The translations under genes and the position numbers were made by a program. From positions 41,998,724 through 42,062,723 of the forward strand of contig NC_085873.1 of NCBI RefSeq assembly GCF_034702125.1: a stretch of 64,000 bases of DNA. The letters are read 5' to 3'. Below are positions 48,324 to 61,205 of the stretch, one piece after another; the stretch's first letter is position 1, and each line of letters starts with the position of its first letter. The notes beneath the pieces are model-generated. The model had not been told where the DNA came from. It searched no databases and saw only the letters and a list, made by a program, of their open reading frames with translations. Origin of the DNA: Engraulis encrasicolus. Lineage: Eukaryota > Chordata > Actinopteri > Clupeiformes > Engraulidae.

Positions 48324-48651
48324 GGTAACACTTTATAATAATGTATGCTTATAAAGCATTAATAACACTTAGTAAATAATTAACTAATGATGGACAAAAC
48401 ATTAACATATGTTTGTAAATGACAAGTACATGTTAACAAATGTTTGTAAATGACTAGGAAATGTTATGTTAATATTGAATGAATAAAATACTTTGTTATA
48501 AGGTATGTAAAATCATGAATTTATTATTTGTAGATATTTTACAAAGCATTAATAAAGCTGACTTAACGCTAAAAACATTTGTTAATGTTTTGTTCATCAT
48601 TAGTTAATTATTTACTAAGTGTTTACTAAGCAGACATTATAAAGTGTTACC
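48324..48651. mobile_element. Angel-like palindromic MITE
   Basis: GGTAACACTTTATAAT at both ends in inverted orientation, with 8-bp flanks AAAAGACG (48316-48323, 48652-48659). The interior halves also pair (CATTAATAA, AACATTAACA). The terminal motif is that of Angel elements described in zebrafish. Confidence 0.85.
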
Positions 48652-48712
48652 AAAAGACGCAGTGGAAATGAGGCATTAGTGTACATTCCAAGGCATCATG
48701 CAGCAGTGTGGA

Positions 48713-48918
48713 CAGAGAGAGTAGAGAGAGAGAGGTTCCATTGGCCCATTGTTTCCTGGTTCTGTTATGGCCCCCTTTAGGCAGACCTAGGCAGACCTAA
48801 GCACTGTTCTATTCATTGTAGGAGCATTATGACACGCCCCTTTAGGCAGACCGGAACCTGGTCGCGTTAGGTGCCCATAGAAACCTATTATGTTGGCATA
48901 TCTCTATAGAATATCTCT
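48713..48918. mobile_element. hAT-type MITE (206 bp), copy 2
   Basis: Direct-orientation copy of 4913-5116. Flanks AGTGTGGA and GGTGTGGA match 7 of 8. An uninterrupted sister target lies at 48213-48255. Confidence 0.8.
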
Positions 48919-49362
48919 GGTGTGGATGTCCACATGGTGAGAGAAGCTGCACTCACTCACAGCCCCTGCCAAGCATGACGACTGGATGCTCAGCATCACA
49001 GGGGGTGTGGTGTGCTTCAAACGCTGAAAAACTGGCATCTTTCTGCATGGTACAACACACTGGACAAGGCTTATGCACACGAATATACCGTAAGGCAGGG
49101 ATTCTTAAAAAAATACATGTCAAGGCCCATTTTTTCCAGTGCGCTGTGTCCTGGGGCCCATAATACCCATTTATTATATTACATTATATTGTATTGTAAT
49201 TTACATTATATTACATTACCTTACAAAAGGGATGTGGATGTGCACTTACAAATACACAACACATGCACTTTCACAAAAAAACACACATGCCCTTACACAT
49301 ACACATGCACAGACAACTTTGTATTCTACATGTGTTTAAGGATGCACGGACTCACATGACTC

Positions 49363-49478
<116 letters not shown>

Positions 49479-49796
49479 CTAAACACATTAGTTTTACTTT
49501 ATTAGTCAGTCCCAGTCATTATTCACAGTCACCATAAGATGCATTGATTTTCCTGCCTCTGATTTTGTCTTTGTTTTTTGTCCATAATGGCCTGGGTTGC
49601 TTTCAGCAAACAAAACCATGTGCGTGTTTCTTTGCAAACATCCCAAAAATGCAGTATGTAAAGTGGGACATGTTGTGTGCACTCATTGCATCCATTGTTG
49701 GAGTGCGCACTCTGAAAGTGAAGTGAAAGCCCAACTAAAACTCAAACTCCCATTGTCATTGTGACACAGCACTCCACAGCTTGCCACAGCATACAA

Positions 49797-50101
49797 GTGT
49801 TCACTGCACACAGCGAAATTGCATTTATGCCTCACCCGTGCAAGGGGGCAGCCCCCAATGGCGCCCCAAGGGAACAGTGCGGCGGGATGATACCATGCTC
49901 AGGGTTCCTCAGTCGGAAGTCGAACCGGCAACCTTTGGGCTACAAGTCTGGGGTGAGTTTTTCAAAAGAGAAGTTGTTAGCCTGTTAGCAACTTTGGTAG
50001 TTGCCAATGGGAAAATGTATTGAAAACAGCAAAGTAGCTAATGTAGTCAGCAACTTTGGTTGTGAGAAATTCACCCCTGACGCCCTAACCGCTTACACAT
50101 G
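49797..50101 (-). mobile_element. tRNA-derived SINE, family 1, interrupted
   Basis: Reverse-oriented copy of the family at 57168-57388, with B box GGTTGCCGGTTCGACTTCC on the minus strand. A 126-bp Harbinger-like MITE splits the region between A and B boxes. Confidence 0.82.
49951..50076. mobile_element. Harbinger-like MITE inside SINE
   Basis: 126 bp, TIRs GGGTGAGTTTTTCA and, inverted, GGGGTGAATTTCTCA, 3-bp CTG duplication. It splits the SINE at 49797-50101, and the second SINE copy gives the uninterrupted sequence. Confidence 0.8.
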
Positions 50102-51489
50102 ACTGCCCGTTGTGCGCACTCATTGCATTCATTGTTGGAGTGTGCGCTCTGAGTGGGTTGTGAATATCCCCTCTGTGTGCAGGCTGCAGTGGAAGCACAC
50201 CTTTGGGGTGTATTCCAATTTGGGGGTTTATTGACTGTCACAAATTGACTATTCCAGATGAATTTAGTCACAGTAAGTGATAAATCCCCTAATAGTAGTG
50301 TCTTGCGGCTTCACCTCGCAGAACAAAACCACCACAGGCCTCTATCTGTTCACAGGACCACTTACCCTTATAGTACTAAGAGATATCCATCTTGTGTCTC
50401 CTTGAAACACAGAAATTTCCAGTGAAATGGCTTGGTTTAATAAGAAAGCAAGGGTTGCAAGGAGAATAGGGCTAGGAAGAGTTTTGCAAGGAAAATGCAA
50501 TAAAGTTTCTAGGATGGAACTTTGCATCCTTAATGTGACAATGCCTGTCCTGAACATCAAGGCATTTTATACAATCTCCAGTGCATATTCATTCATGGCT
50601 TTTCTCTGATTTCTATGCGACAAGCCAGGTTGGCTGCCTGTCAAGTTTTATTCTGTTTTTAGTGTTGGCTACACTACATTGTACTATGTATAAAGTAGAA
50701 CCACAGGAAGCATGTGTTTCGGAGAAAAATGATCTGCATTCTTTGCTTTCCAAAAATCTGCATTCTTTGCTGGTCTCGCTTGCTTTCAAACCATGTCTTG
50801 TCAAGAGAGAATCTTACTAGTGGAGGTTAATTCTTTTTAATGTGTGTCTGTAAAAGGACGGGCGACAAAATGAAATCAAAAATGCCTTGGGAAGAATTGT
50901 ATTTATTTTTCTCTCCTTCCATATTCTACGTGTACTACCTGGAGTACTTTGCTCATTAATTCAGTGAAGGCTATGAGGGGGCGATAGCCATTGGCATTTC
51001 TTTTTTTATTATTACATGAAGAATAGCAAACACAGCCTTGACAAAGCGCACCCTCTCATACAGTAAAACACTCAGATAGCACCATGCATCTCTAATCAGC
51101 TTGCTGGCAATGCAATTGTGTTGGTGCCATCTCCAAAACAGCCCCTGCCGCCACCATGCACAGCACGTAGCGAGCGAGCGCAAAGAGCAGAACAAACGGC
51201 ATTGGACCCGGACAGTCGTCAGGGCCATACAAACCCCTCTTCTCCAACAAAATACCTCTTGTTCCTAAGGTTTATTCCTGCAAGGAAATAAAAATCGATT
51301 TGGATGCTTTTTTATATACATCAATGATGCAGAAGTCAGAGGCGTGGGTGGCATGCATGAGATCTGTGCAAGCGAGACAAAAGAAAACGTGTACAACACA
51401 TTAACCAGCTGGCAAGGTTTTCTAGAAAACAGGTGCAGGTATTTCATCTGGGATATGTGAACTCAACAAAGAAACCCTTTTTATCTTCT
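50102..51489. other. No gene seen
   Basis: 50108-50151 repeats 49671-49714 (GCACTCATTGCAT, CATTGTTGGAGTG) on the other side of the SINE. The rest has only short frames. Confidence 0.45.
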
Positions 51490-51677
51490 TTTTAAAAAAA
51501 AGATATTTTTATGGGCTTTTATTTCAGATAGGATAGTGAAGGTGGGACAGGAAGTGAGTGTGGAGAGAGATGGGGTAAGGTTGGGAAATGAACCTGGCCG
51601 GACTCGAACCGGGGTCCCCATGGACATGCAAGCCCAAGTGTGGGGGGCTTAGCGCGCTGTGCCACAGCGCCCCCGAG
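51490..51677 (-). mobile_element. tRNA-derived SINE, family 2
   Basis: The minus strand reads GGGGGCGCTGTGGCACAGCG (A box within), then GGTTCGAGTCCGG (B box), then ACTTCCTGTCCCACC and a tail AATAAAAGCCCATAAAA. Confidence 0.82.
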
Positions 51678-52860
51678 ACTTACTATCTTTATGTGCAGTT
51701 TACATGCTGTCTACAAATATCACTTGTGCACAGCATCCTAGTGATTGATCATTTGGTGATTCATTGATCATTGATTTGACAAAGGTTCAAAATGTCATAA
51801 AAAGCCCAGTACAGTCTTGAGGAAAATAGCAGAAATGTGGCTTTTTTGCAGTGTTAATTCAACACTTACAGAATCAATGTGACATCTTGTAGATTGTACC
51901 TGGTCCCAGAAATTACTCTCGAATACTGTTTTCAGGTCGAACAGAATGGTGCTGGTGCCTGTGCCTGTTCGACATTGAAGTGCTTACCTGTAAACCACCC
52001 TGTGTTCATGGGCTCTGAACTTTTTCAGCACGTGACTGTGTTACCTGGATGAACCTGCTGACGTCCATGTTGTCGTCACGGTTCGCAGAGGAAAAAAAAC
52101 AAGTATTTTTTTGGTTCGCATTGTGAACCAACTTTCTGATGGAATGAGTGGGCCGGCCTGGGGAAATGGGAGGTCTATGTGAGGGAGACCCCATTGGCTG
52201 AGGGTGATTCTCCAATCAGTGGCCTATCTGGCCGGAAGAATGAAAGTCTGTTTAAGTTACAACGCGGGCTGAGTAGGGCGGTCTGCAGAACAATCAAGGA
52301 GGAGGAAACCGGCCGGTTTGTGGGGGGTGGGATTGCGAGTAGCACTTCAGCCAAAGGGCCCCAGTGTGTATTTCGGTGTAACTCTTACGAGAGCCAAATA
52401 AACTTGAACTTTTGGCATAGATTTCGGTCTACAGTCTGATAATTTTAGGAAGTAAGAACGGTTTCTACATCACAGCTTCAAATAGTGAATGCATAGACCA
52501 CAGAGGCTTCCGGACCCAGGTGGCAGTCGCTTAACTGTGCGCACTGAGTAGGAGAGCGAGAGGGCCAGGTAGAATGTTTTATTTCTTAGAAATTGTCTGC
52601 CACGAGATAGCCCATTCAGAAGGGTATCTTCCTTGCAGCTCTACATGAGAGCAGCATGGTGGAGTATCTGACTGTGTGCAGTGCACAATGTGCAGGGGCG
52701 CCACTAAAAATGTTGGGCCCCATGAAAGATTCAAATTTTGGGCCCCCAAAATGACAAATTATGTTACCGGCATCCTTCCAGGGGCCCTGTCAGTGCTGCC
52801 GGGCACTTAGAATCTGTACCACCTTAACCCCCCCCCTCGCAGCACGAGAGCACATGTGTC
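51678..52860. other. No gene seen; possible LTR-like sequence
   Basis: 52130-52440 is GC-richer, with an AATAAA at 52397-52402 in a context (GAGCC before, CTTGAACTTTT after) like the end of an LTR. No second copy, TSD or TG...CA borders could be fixed. 52694-52800 has GGGGCGCC/GGGCCCC MITE-like texture. Confidence 0.3.
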
Positions 52861-53024
52861 TGTGTGTGTGTGAGTAACATGGTTGAAACCAGATACATGC
52901 TTCAGTAGTGTGCACACGCAGACATGGGGAGACACACACACTCACATCTCTCATGTGCACACGCACACACACAAATTGAGATACAGTAAATACATATTCG
53001 CATGTACGCATGAATGCACGTGCA

Positions 53025-53232
<208 letters not shown>

Positions 53233-53385
53233 GGTAATGACCTGTGTGTAAGGCTGGTGTAAAGGGCTGTGAAGCCTGTTGTAGCTGTAGCAGCAGCTGG
53301 GTGGAACAGGAAGCTCCATCAGCTCCCATCTGGCACACGTCTCTTCTCATGAAACTGAAAGGAGCCCCGTATCCAGTCTGAACGC

Positions 53386-53546
53386 CAGGGCTGGCGGCAC
53401 AGAGCTGACTCACCAGTGGGCCCTGTACCCTCGTGGGCCCGTATTTTCAGATTTTTTTTTTTTTAACATTTCTGAAAATAGTAGCCCACGAGGTTGCAGG
53501 GCCCACCGGGAAAGGCCCGCTATGCCAGATGGCCAGTCTAGCCCTG
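53386..53546. mobile_element. hAT-type MITE with long internal hairpin
   Basis: Ends CAGGGCTGG and CTAGCCCTG. Flanks CTGAACGC and CTGAACAC match 7 of 8. The interior pairs GGGCCCTG..CCTCGTGGGC..TATTTTCAGA with its inverse around a T-run. Confidence 0.75.
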
Positions 53547-53601
53547 CTGAACACTACGCTAGCTATAGCTCTCATGAGAGCTGTCTGGCAGTGCTGAAGA
53601 G

Positions 53602-53700
53602 GCAAGGCAAGGCAAGGCAAGGCAAGTTTATTTGTATTGCACAATTCATACACAGGTGCAATTCAATTCAAATTCAAATAATTAGAATAAAAAAAAAAAA
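53602..53700 (-). mobile_element. LINE 3' tail, minus strand
   Basis: (GGCAA)n, AAGTTTATTTGTATTGCAC and AATTCATACACAGGTGC. This is the reverse of a common fish LINE tail. Confidence 0.6.
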
Positions 53701-53706
53701 CATAAT

Positions 53707-54225
53707 CTAAAGGGCCGTACACACACGTCGCTACCATTTACTCGCTACTTGCTTACTCGCCTACATGCCACTCGCTCTGGGTGATTTTGTTTACTGGTTG
53801 TCATGGTTCCCGCTGTCCGCGCCAATAACGTCCGTACGAAACAAAATGTAGGCCTACGCTGTTTAACGTTGATCGTGTGCTGTGCACAACCATGCATATG
53901 AGCCTTTGATGGTGTACACTGTATTGGATGTATAAGTGTGATGGCGTGCAGAAGTTGGGTGGTCAGAACCAGAGCTACAGCTCTGGTCAGAACACCACAG
54001 GGACAACGTCACCTGTCAATAATCTGTATTCTGCATTCCAATTGGTTACTCGCTTAACTCGCGTCGCTCGAAGATAAAATAAGTTTATCTCGGAATCCGG
54101 CCGTATCGCATCGCTTGTACTCTCCTCGCCTACTCGCCAGCGAGACTCGCTGGAACATGTAGACATTCTATTGACTTCATCCGCTGAGCGAGTAACTAGC
54201 AGCGACGTGTGTGTACGGCCCTTAA
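53707..54225 (+). mobile_element. MITE with GTACACACAC termini, copy 2
   Basis: Ends CTAAAGGGCCGTACACACAC and its inverse. It shares GCATTCCAATTGGTTACTCG and CTGAGCGAGTAACTAGCAGC with 41129-41446 and has about 190 bp of extra interior. Confidence 0.6.
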
Positions 54226-54432
54226 AGCTGCTAGGGGAAGGCATCTGAGAGGAAGAGGGGAAGGAGGAGAGGGACATCAAGGACTAGGAAGTGGGAGGGC
54301 AACAGGCAAGAAGAGGGAGTGAAAAGAAGAGGATGATAAGGATGACCTAGTGAGATGAAGGATAAAAGAAAAGAGAAAGACAAGAAGTTGGGTGGAGGAA
54401 AGAATGAAAGAAGAGGGGAGGAAGATGAGGAC

Positions 54433-54549
<117 letters not shown>

Positions 54550-54631
54550 AGGGGAGTTTTCCTTGAACAACAGGACAGGTGTGATCACCACTGCCAAGCG
54601 TCTGGACTACTAGACCAACAGCTACTACATA

Positions 54632-55272
54632 CAGTGGTTCTCAACCTTTTTTGAACAAACGACCCCTTGGTTACATCATAAGCCTCCCAAAGCCCCATTC
54701 AACTCATCAGATGCCTGATAACGCTAGCCTGGGCGAATAGCCGACTGTTGACTCCGTCAATCAGTCTGGCAAAAGCCATGAGGAATCCGTCTCCGTGGAC
54801 GATGGGAGATGGTCTGATCTTACTCTATCATTTAAATGAATTGAAGTTCCAAACTCAAATTAAAACCCATATTGTGCTTTATTAGCATGCCTGTTACGTT
54901 ATAGCGTCGCAAAAGCATACAAATAACAAAACAATAGTGTGAATATAGTTACCTTAACCAATCAGTAACGGAGCTCGCGGGTGAGTTCTACGTCACCACT
55001 CTCAACTGTTTGCTGATTGGCGAAACACTGAGAGAACCGAGCTCGAAGCTTTTGCCAGACGATGTGCGGAGCCAAAATCTTTGGGTGGAGTACAGAGGAT
55101 GGCGTCGCGAGGCTATGATAACGCCCCCCTTGGTATCAAACAATTAAATGGACGAATGCCCCCCAATGGCAACTAAGCACCACCCCCTCTCAGCAGTATC
55201 CTTCTCAAGCCCCCCCCTAGAGATCCCCAATGGCCTCTGGGGGGCTGTACCGCCCCCGTTGAGAAACACGAA
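54632..55272. mobile_element. hAT-type MITE interrupted by second MITE
   Basis: Left end CAGTGGTTCTCAACCTTTTT. The inverted right end is near GTGTTTCTCAACGGGGG. The flanking duplication is degraded, so the right border is approximate. Confidence 0.6.
54724..55115. mobile_element. MITE nested in hAT MITE
   Basis: TGATAACGC repeats at 54716-54724 and 55116-55124. Ends TAGCCTGGGCGA and, inverted, TAGCCTCGCGACG. An 8-9 bp duplication suggests hAT or a related type. Confidence 0.7.
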
Positions 55273-55369
55273 GCTATGTACTGCAGGTGCAGGCCGACTC
55301 TCTGCGGGTGGTTTCATCAATCTTCCGCTCCCCAGCAAAAACAAGAAAACACACAAGACACATGCAAGC

Positions 55370-55482
55370 AACACACACGCACGCACACATGCTCGCACAC
55401 TTGCACGCACGCAAACACAGGTAAGCAACACACACACACACGCACACACACTCACACGCAAGCAGGCACTCACACACACATA

Positions 55483-55555
<73 letters not shown>

Positions 55556-55560
55556 TCAAT

Positions 55561-55601
<41 letters not shown>

Positions 55602-55672
55602 ACGTACACTCACACGCAAGCAGGCACTCACACACACACAAACACACACATACGCACACACATGCACGCACA
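55370..55672. repeat. (CA)n compound microsatellite
   Basis: CACG-rich margins and pure CA at about 55487-55551. A 35-bp ACTCACACGCAAGCAGGCAC-containing segment occurs twice (about 55449 and 55608). Confidence 0.9.
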
Positions 55673-55892
55673 TTCACCCATACAGGCATACCGAAACAGA
55701 AAACCTACACATTCATATTAAAAGTCAAATGCGGTCACCTCCCACATTCTTCACCATACACAGACAGATGCACATCGTTTTGTCCATTAATATCTGACCC
55801 ATTTGTAGACAGACTGCTCTAAGCTAAAGAGCTTGGGCAGATGCAATTATTGATTGACTGACTAAGAAGCTGAGTGCACCAACATATCCTAT

Positions 55893-55894
<2 letters not shown>

Positions 55895-55978
<84 letters not shown>

Positions 55979-56100
55979 TGTGTGTCTGTGTGTCTGTGTG
56001 TCTGTGTGTGTCTGTGTGTGTACGCGCACTCGTGTGTGTGTGTCTGTGTGTCTGTGTGTCTGTGTGTGTACACGCACTCGTGTGTGTGTGTGTGTGCTTG
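55895..56100. repeat. (TG)n with TGTC and ACTCG variants
   Basis: Pure TG to about 55977, then TGTGTCTG repeats and two GCGCACTCG/ACGCACTCG insertions. Confidence 0.9.
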
Positions 56101-56290
56101 TGTTTCTGTAGGGAGCGTGTGTGTGTGTGCATGTGTGTGTGCGCACATTTCTGAGTGTCTGCGTGTACACTGTCTTGTCAGTGCAGTCTGTACTGTTCAA
56201 AGTGCCTGATGGATATCGACTGGGACTGTGTGTGGGTCATGCTGTTCCCTATCCAGACATGACAGGCCTTTATTACACTTAGCTCATCAC

Positions 56291-56448
56291 CAGGGGTGGG
56301 GCTAAAGGGGGGCAAGAAGGGCATTAGCCCCTGGGCCCAGGGCCCTCCTGTATTGGTGTTGGAGGCCCTATTGTGATTAAGGCAGGTCGTATGGGGGGCC
56401 CTATTAGTGTTTTGCCCTGGAGCCCTGTGTGCAATTGTTCCGACACTG
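56291..56448. mobile_element. Probable hAT-type MITE
   Basis: CAGGGGTGGGGCTAAAGG at the left and inverted CAGTGTCGGAACAATTG at the right. Flanks CTCATCAC and CTTATCAT match 6 of 8. Confidence 0.5.
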
Positions 56449-56795
56449 CTTATCATAGGGCTCTTCTATGGAGCGCAGGATGGATTTCCGACAGTCTGGC
56501 ACAGGGCCATAACGAGACCTTTTCAAATACCGAGGTCAAATATTGTGTGCTGTACTGCACACTGTACATTCAGAATGCTTCAAACTCTTCAGTAAAACTC
56601 TTAAGTTTGTTTTCATTATTTACCGTCTGGAGGACAAATGGGGGTGGCGTATACAGACTGAATTTATCATTGTTGATCGTAGATCGATTTTCATCATAGT
56701 TAAATGTTACAAAATTCTAAAAAATAAAAAACAAATACAGAGGACATGACCTGTGTGTCCTCAATGGTAATTACAGACATGGTCTGGGTCAAACA

Positions 56796-57088
56796 TAGCC
56801 TGATTATCATCGACTTTCAAATCTCTTCAAGACTTGGTCTGACCAAGAGCATAATAATTAACATTTCCCAAACGGCATGGTTGACCCGCCTCCCTTGGTT
56901 TGATAATGGTTGTTTGCCTCTCAACAAAAGTAAGAAGAGTAATGGTTGTTTGCATCTTGCCAAAAGTAGGAGGAGTTCCCGATTTTTAGGGAGCTCAAAA
57001 ACGAGCTCAAAATTTTTTTGTATTGCTCCTGGCCTGACTAGAAGCAAAGCTGAGGGTCTTGCATCAGTAGGAGGGCACAGCCTGGTTA
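56796..57088 (-). mobile_element. Complete MITE of 9-bp-TSD family
   Basis: Reads TAGCCTGATTATCATCG at the left and ends CAGCCTGGTTA. The perfect 9-bp GGTCAAACA lies at 56787-56795 and 57089-57097. Confidence 0.8.
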
Positions 57089-57167
57089 GGTCAAACACGC
57101 ATTGCCCTGAATAGACAGAGAGAGGGAAAGGCTTGGTGAGAATCTCCTGCTTCATATTTTTCAGTCA

Positions 57168-57388
57168 TGGTTAAGTGGTTAGGGCGTCAGACTTGTAAAC
57201 CAAAGGTTGCAGGTTGGACTCCCCACCCATCAGGTTGGTGGGGAGTAATTGACCAGTCCTCTCCCCCATCCTCCTCCATGACTGAGGTACCCTGAGCGTA
57301 GTACCGTCCCGCTGCACTGCTCCCTTGGGGCGCCATTGGGGGCTGCCCCCTTGCACGGGTGAGGCATAAATGCAATTTTGTTGTGTCC
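57168..57388 (+). mobile_element. tRNA-derived SINE, family 1
   Basis: The head has a TTAAGTGGTTAGGGC A-box-like segment and GGTTGCAGGTTGGACTCC as B box. The body includes CCTTGGGGCGCCATTGGGGG and the end is ATAAATGCAATTTTGTTGTG. Confidence 0.82.
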
Positions 57389-57399
57389 AGCTCTCTCGC

Positions 57400-57810
57400 T
57401 CTCACGCTGCACTCTTTCTGTCTTGCCCTCTTGCTCGCTCTTTCTCTCTTGCCCGCTTTCTCACTCTTGCCCTCGCTCTTTCTGTCGCTCTCTCCCTCTC
57501 TCTTAGTCTCTCTCTCTCTCTTGCCCTCTTGCTATCTCTCTCTCTCTTGCCCTCTCTATCTCTCTCTCTCTCTCTCTCCCTCTTGCTATCTCTCTCTCTC
57601 TCTCTCCCTCTTGCTATCTCTCTCTCTCTCTCTCCCTCCCTCATGTCAATCTCTCTATCTCTCTCTCCCTCATCTCTCTCTCTCTCTCTTGCCCTCTTGC
57701 TATCTCTCTCTCTCTTGCCCTCTCTATCTCTCTCTCTCTCTCTCTCCCTCTTGCTATCTCTCTCTCTTGCCCTCTCGCTCGCTCCCTCTGTCGCGCTCGC
57801 TCTCCCTTCC
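57400..57810. repeat. CT-rich region with higher-order repeat
   Basis: CTCTCT blocks punctuated by TTGCCCTCTTGCTATC. A roughly 75-bp block starting there recurs 168 bp downstream (57521 and 57689). Confidence 0.85.
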
Positions 57811-57971
57811 CCCTCATTTTGATTTTCAACCCCTGCTGCTAATGCTGGTGTGTGTTTCCCATCAGTACATTTTAACATATGGAGAGATTAGAAAAAAAAA
57901 CCTACGGGTGGCACGTGTGTGCGTGCTTTCTTGCTTCCTGGTGTGTGTGTGTGCATGTGTGTTGGTATTTG

Positions 57972-58140
<169 letters not shown>

Positions 58141-58630
58141 AATGTGTTTATGTGGAGCCAACAGGTGGTCCCTGTAGGGAGCTTCAGTACACCATCCAAA
58201 TGCTCCATTCAAATCCCAGTCAGCAGCCAGCAGCAATACAAGGCACTGGCAGCTTAAACCAATTGATGCACTTAAGTAGGCTACCACACAATGTGTTTAA
58301 TGTGTCAATGTGCTGTTGTTTGCTACTATACACAAAGAAAAGAAAAAGAAAAAACATGAAGTGAAAAAGATGTTACACTTAACAGACACATACAACGATT
58401 TAATCTTCAATGAGTATGTATGAGATCCATATGAATAAAGGAATAATAGTCTTAATAGTGTGTGCGTGCGTGCATGCGTGCTGTGCGTGCAGTCTGTGTG
58501 TGCATGCCTAAGGCTGCATAAGCATGTGTGTGTGTGTGTGTTTCTTAAGTGCTCCACAAATAGCCAATGCTGTTTGAAATAATAAACATATGCAAGTTCT
58601 CCCCTGAGCCCCATTATTATTGCCCCCCCA

Positions 58631-58756
<126 letters not shown>

Positions 58757-58760
58757 AGAC

Positions 58761-60440
58761 ACAGAAACACACATAAACACACACACACACAAGCTTGTCT
58801 CCACAACCTACAGGCTACGGCATTGCAATGTTTCCCCCTTGTGTTAATATACACCAGTGCACATATTTTGTGAGAGTGTGTGCGAGAGATTTTCCAATAC
58901 TTCTTTCTAGGCATGTTTGTGGCATACTGTGTACTGTAAAAGTCTTTTTTTGTGATATAACGTCCCAGAATTAACTCAAAATTAACCAGAAGCTTTGTCA
59001 TCATGGATTATCAGAATGTGTGCAGTAGAAGGCTAAACAGAATCCATGAGGTGGATTGATGGAATAGGCATAGGATGGGAATGTGTCTTAAGTTGTGACT
59101 TGACTGGGACTTCTTTGGAAGGCCCTTAGACTTATTTGTTACGTGCAAATTAGTGACTTGGTCCTATCTGTTCTGAACACAGAAAAGGTAACAAATTTAC
59201 AAAGAACACAATTCTCTCAGCTATGTCAAACATAACACATTGTTGAATCCAGATTTTTCCGTAGCTTAATTTTACAGCCCTACTGATGTGAACATAGTTC
59301 GGAACATTAAAAGGGTATGCCACTATTTTGGGGCTTAATACAGTTAAAATCGTTGCTACACGGATGCAAAAGTGCCCGCACCAACTTTGATGTCGTATAA
59401 CTCCTGAATGACGAAAGCTATGATTACGAAACTTTGTGACTTTTCCTAAAATTAAGTTGGCTACAATGTGATACCAAAAGATTAGGTTTATCATTTTTGT
59501 TTTCTGGTTTTCTGACAGGTACGTCTGACCAAAAGCCACTGATCTAAGTCTCATCATCATCACTTTTCTTTTTTTTTTTTTACATTTTCATTAACATCAG
59601 ACACCCTTGTGAACATTTGAAGTGGTCTGAAGCACATAATAACCAAAATTGATGTGCATTCCCAAGTAAGATGGAAAATGCATTAAGGTGACATTTTGGG
59701 CAATACAATCAGGAAATGACGTCATATTGGTGTCATAATATTTAAAAATTTATTTATTTTGAAAATTATTTCAAAAGAGCCCCCCCCCCCTGTCCCAGGA
59801 ATGCCAAAAAAGCCCGGTCTGGATAGGGTTAATATGCTATACTTTGTAATGAAAGTGATCCCAGGTCTCATGATGTCATCCCTGTTTTAGGGGAGATCTG
59901 ACTAATTGAGCTTTGATATAAACCAGAGGCAGCCTATAAGGCACTGGCTCCCTCTATAAACTTTCTGCTCCTGTCCTTTTGATCTATTCATGGAGAGTTG
60001 CAAATGTGCTTTAGATGTAAAATTGAAGCATGTCAGGATTGCTGAGGTGATAGATTGAGAGATAAATGGCAAAATGCCTGGAAACGGAATTGGTAGCAGC
60101 TTTTGAATGTTTTTGAATATGCTTCCTCTCCGCGTCTAAGAGAGATGACTCTTACATTCCCTGTAATAAATCGGGTTCTACAGTAAAGCATGTCTGCATT
60201 AAAAAGTTTGGCTCCCATTTGGTAGGTATTGAAATTGTGTGGTGACATCATCATCCCCCCTCACTGCATCATGCTGCTGCATATAAGACTTTTAACAGGC
60301 ATATTTACTAAGGTGTCCTGATAGAACAATTTGTTAGATTGCAGTGTTATGAGGAAGCTAAAATGCGCATTGGATGAAACGGTGTAAAAAAGGAACTCTC
60401 ACAATGTGCGTCATGTCATACCACTTGCTCAATACGCACC
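58761..60440. other. No gene seen outside MITE fragment
   Basis: Apart from the TTAA-MITE derivative at 59368-59828 this is AT-rich with short frames only. Confidence 0.45.
59368..59828 (-). mobile_element. Deletion derivative of piggyBac-like MITE
   Basis: Inverted relative to 27041-27965. The right TIR CCGGTCTGGATAGGG is followed by TTAA (59829-59832). The left TIR and about half the interior are missing. Confidence 0.72.
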
Positions 60441-60443
60441 ACG

Positions 60444-60470
60444 TCACACACACACACACACACGCGCGCG

Positions 60471-60560
<90 letters not shown>
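60444..60560. repeat. (CA)n microsatellite
   Basis: CA with a GCGCGCGCAT interruption near 60463-60472. Confidence 0.95.
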
Positions 60561-60562
<2 letters not shown>

Positions 60563-60644
60563 CTGCACTGCATTGCATTGCAATGCAATCTCCCATAGTC
60601 TCTATCCATCAGCTCCAAGTATCCAGCTTCTCTATTATATAGAA

Positions 60645-60986
60645 CAGTGGTTCCCAACCTTTTTCTTCAGGGACCCATATTTTTACCATAAGCTTTGGTG
60701 ACCCAATCGCGCGAGCGCCCGCACAATAATCTGTTTCCTTGCGAAAACTCATTAGTTATCATTTTATTCCTCATTTGTCTTCAGTCAAATATAGAATAAC
60801 TGTTTAATGTATCACTTACATTTTGTTGCTTCGATGCATATATTAGTTTGAATGCTTTGTCATTTATTCAACATGGGCTATATGGTATTAAAATGAAACC
60901 CTTTAAAATCAAGAGGGCTTCGCGACCCCATGTGGATCTTTGGTGACCCATAGTTTGGGTCCCGACCCATAGGTTGGGAACCACTG
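60645..60986. mobile_element. hAT-type MITE
   Basis: Perfect 8-bp flanks ATATAGAA (60637-60644, 60987-60994). Perfect 16-bp TIRs, CAGTGGTTCCCAACCT. Confidence 0.92.
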
Positions 60987-61205
60987 ATATAGAACACAAG
61001 TGCCCCACAGCAAAGCCTTCTGCACTGGCATGGCCAGCACCCAAAGGCATCTGTTCCCCATAACACATTTCAAACAACCGATAAAACCGCGTCCAGAAAT
61101 TAAAGTCTGTCCCCCGTCCAAGAATTGGGAGGGGAAAAAAAAGAGGATTGTTGAAAAAAAGATTGTTGAGGAACAAAAGATCCATGATAGTCTGTGCTGT
61201 GAGGT

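Noticed and set aside
59150..59563. 137-residue minus-strand frame
   Set aside because: Most of it overlaps the TTAA-type MITE also found at 27041-27965, where the frame is not kept.
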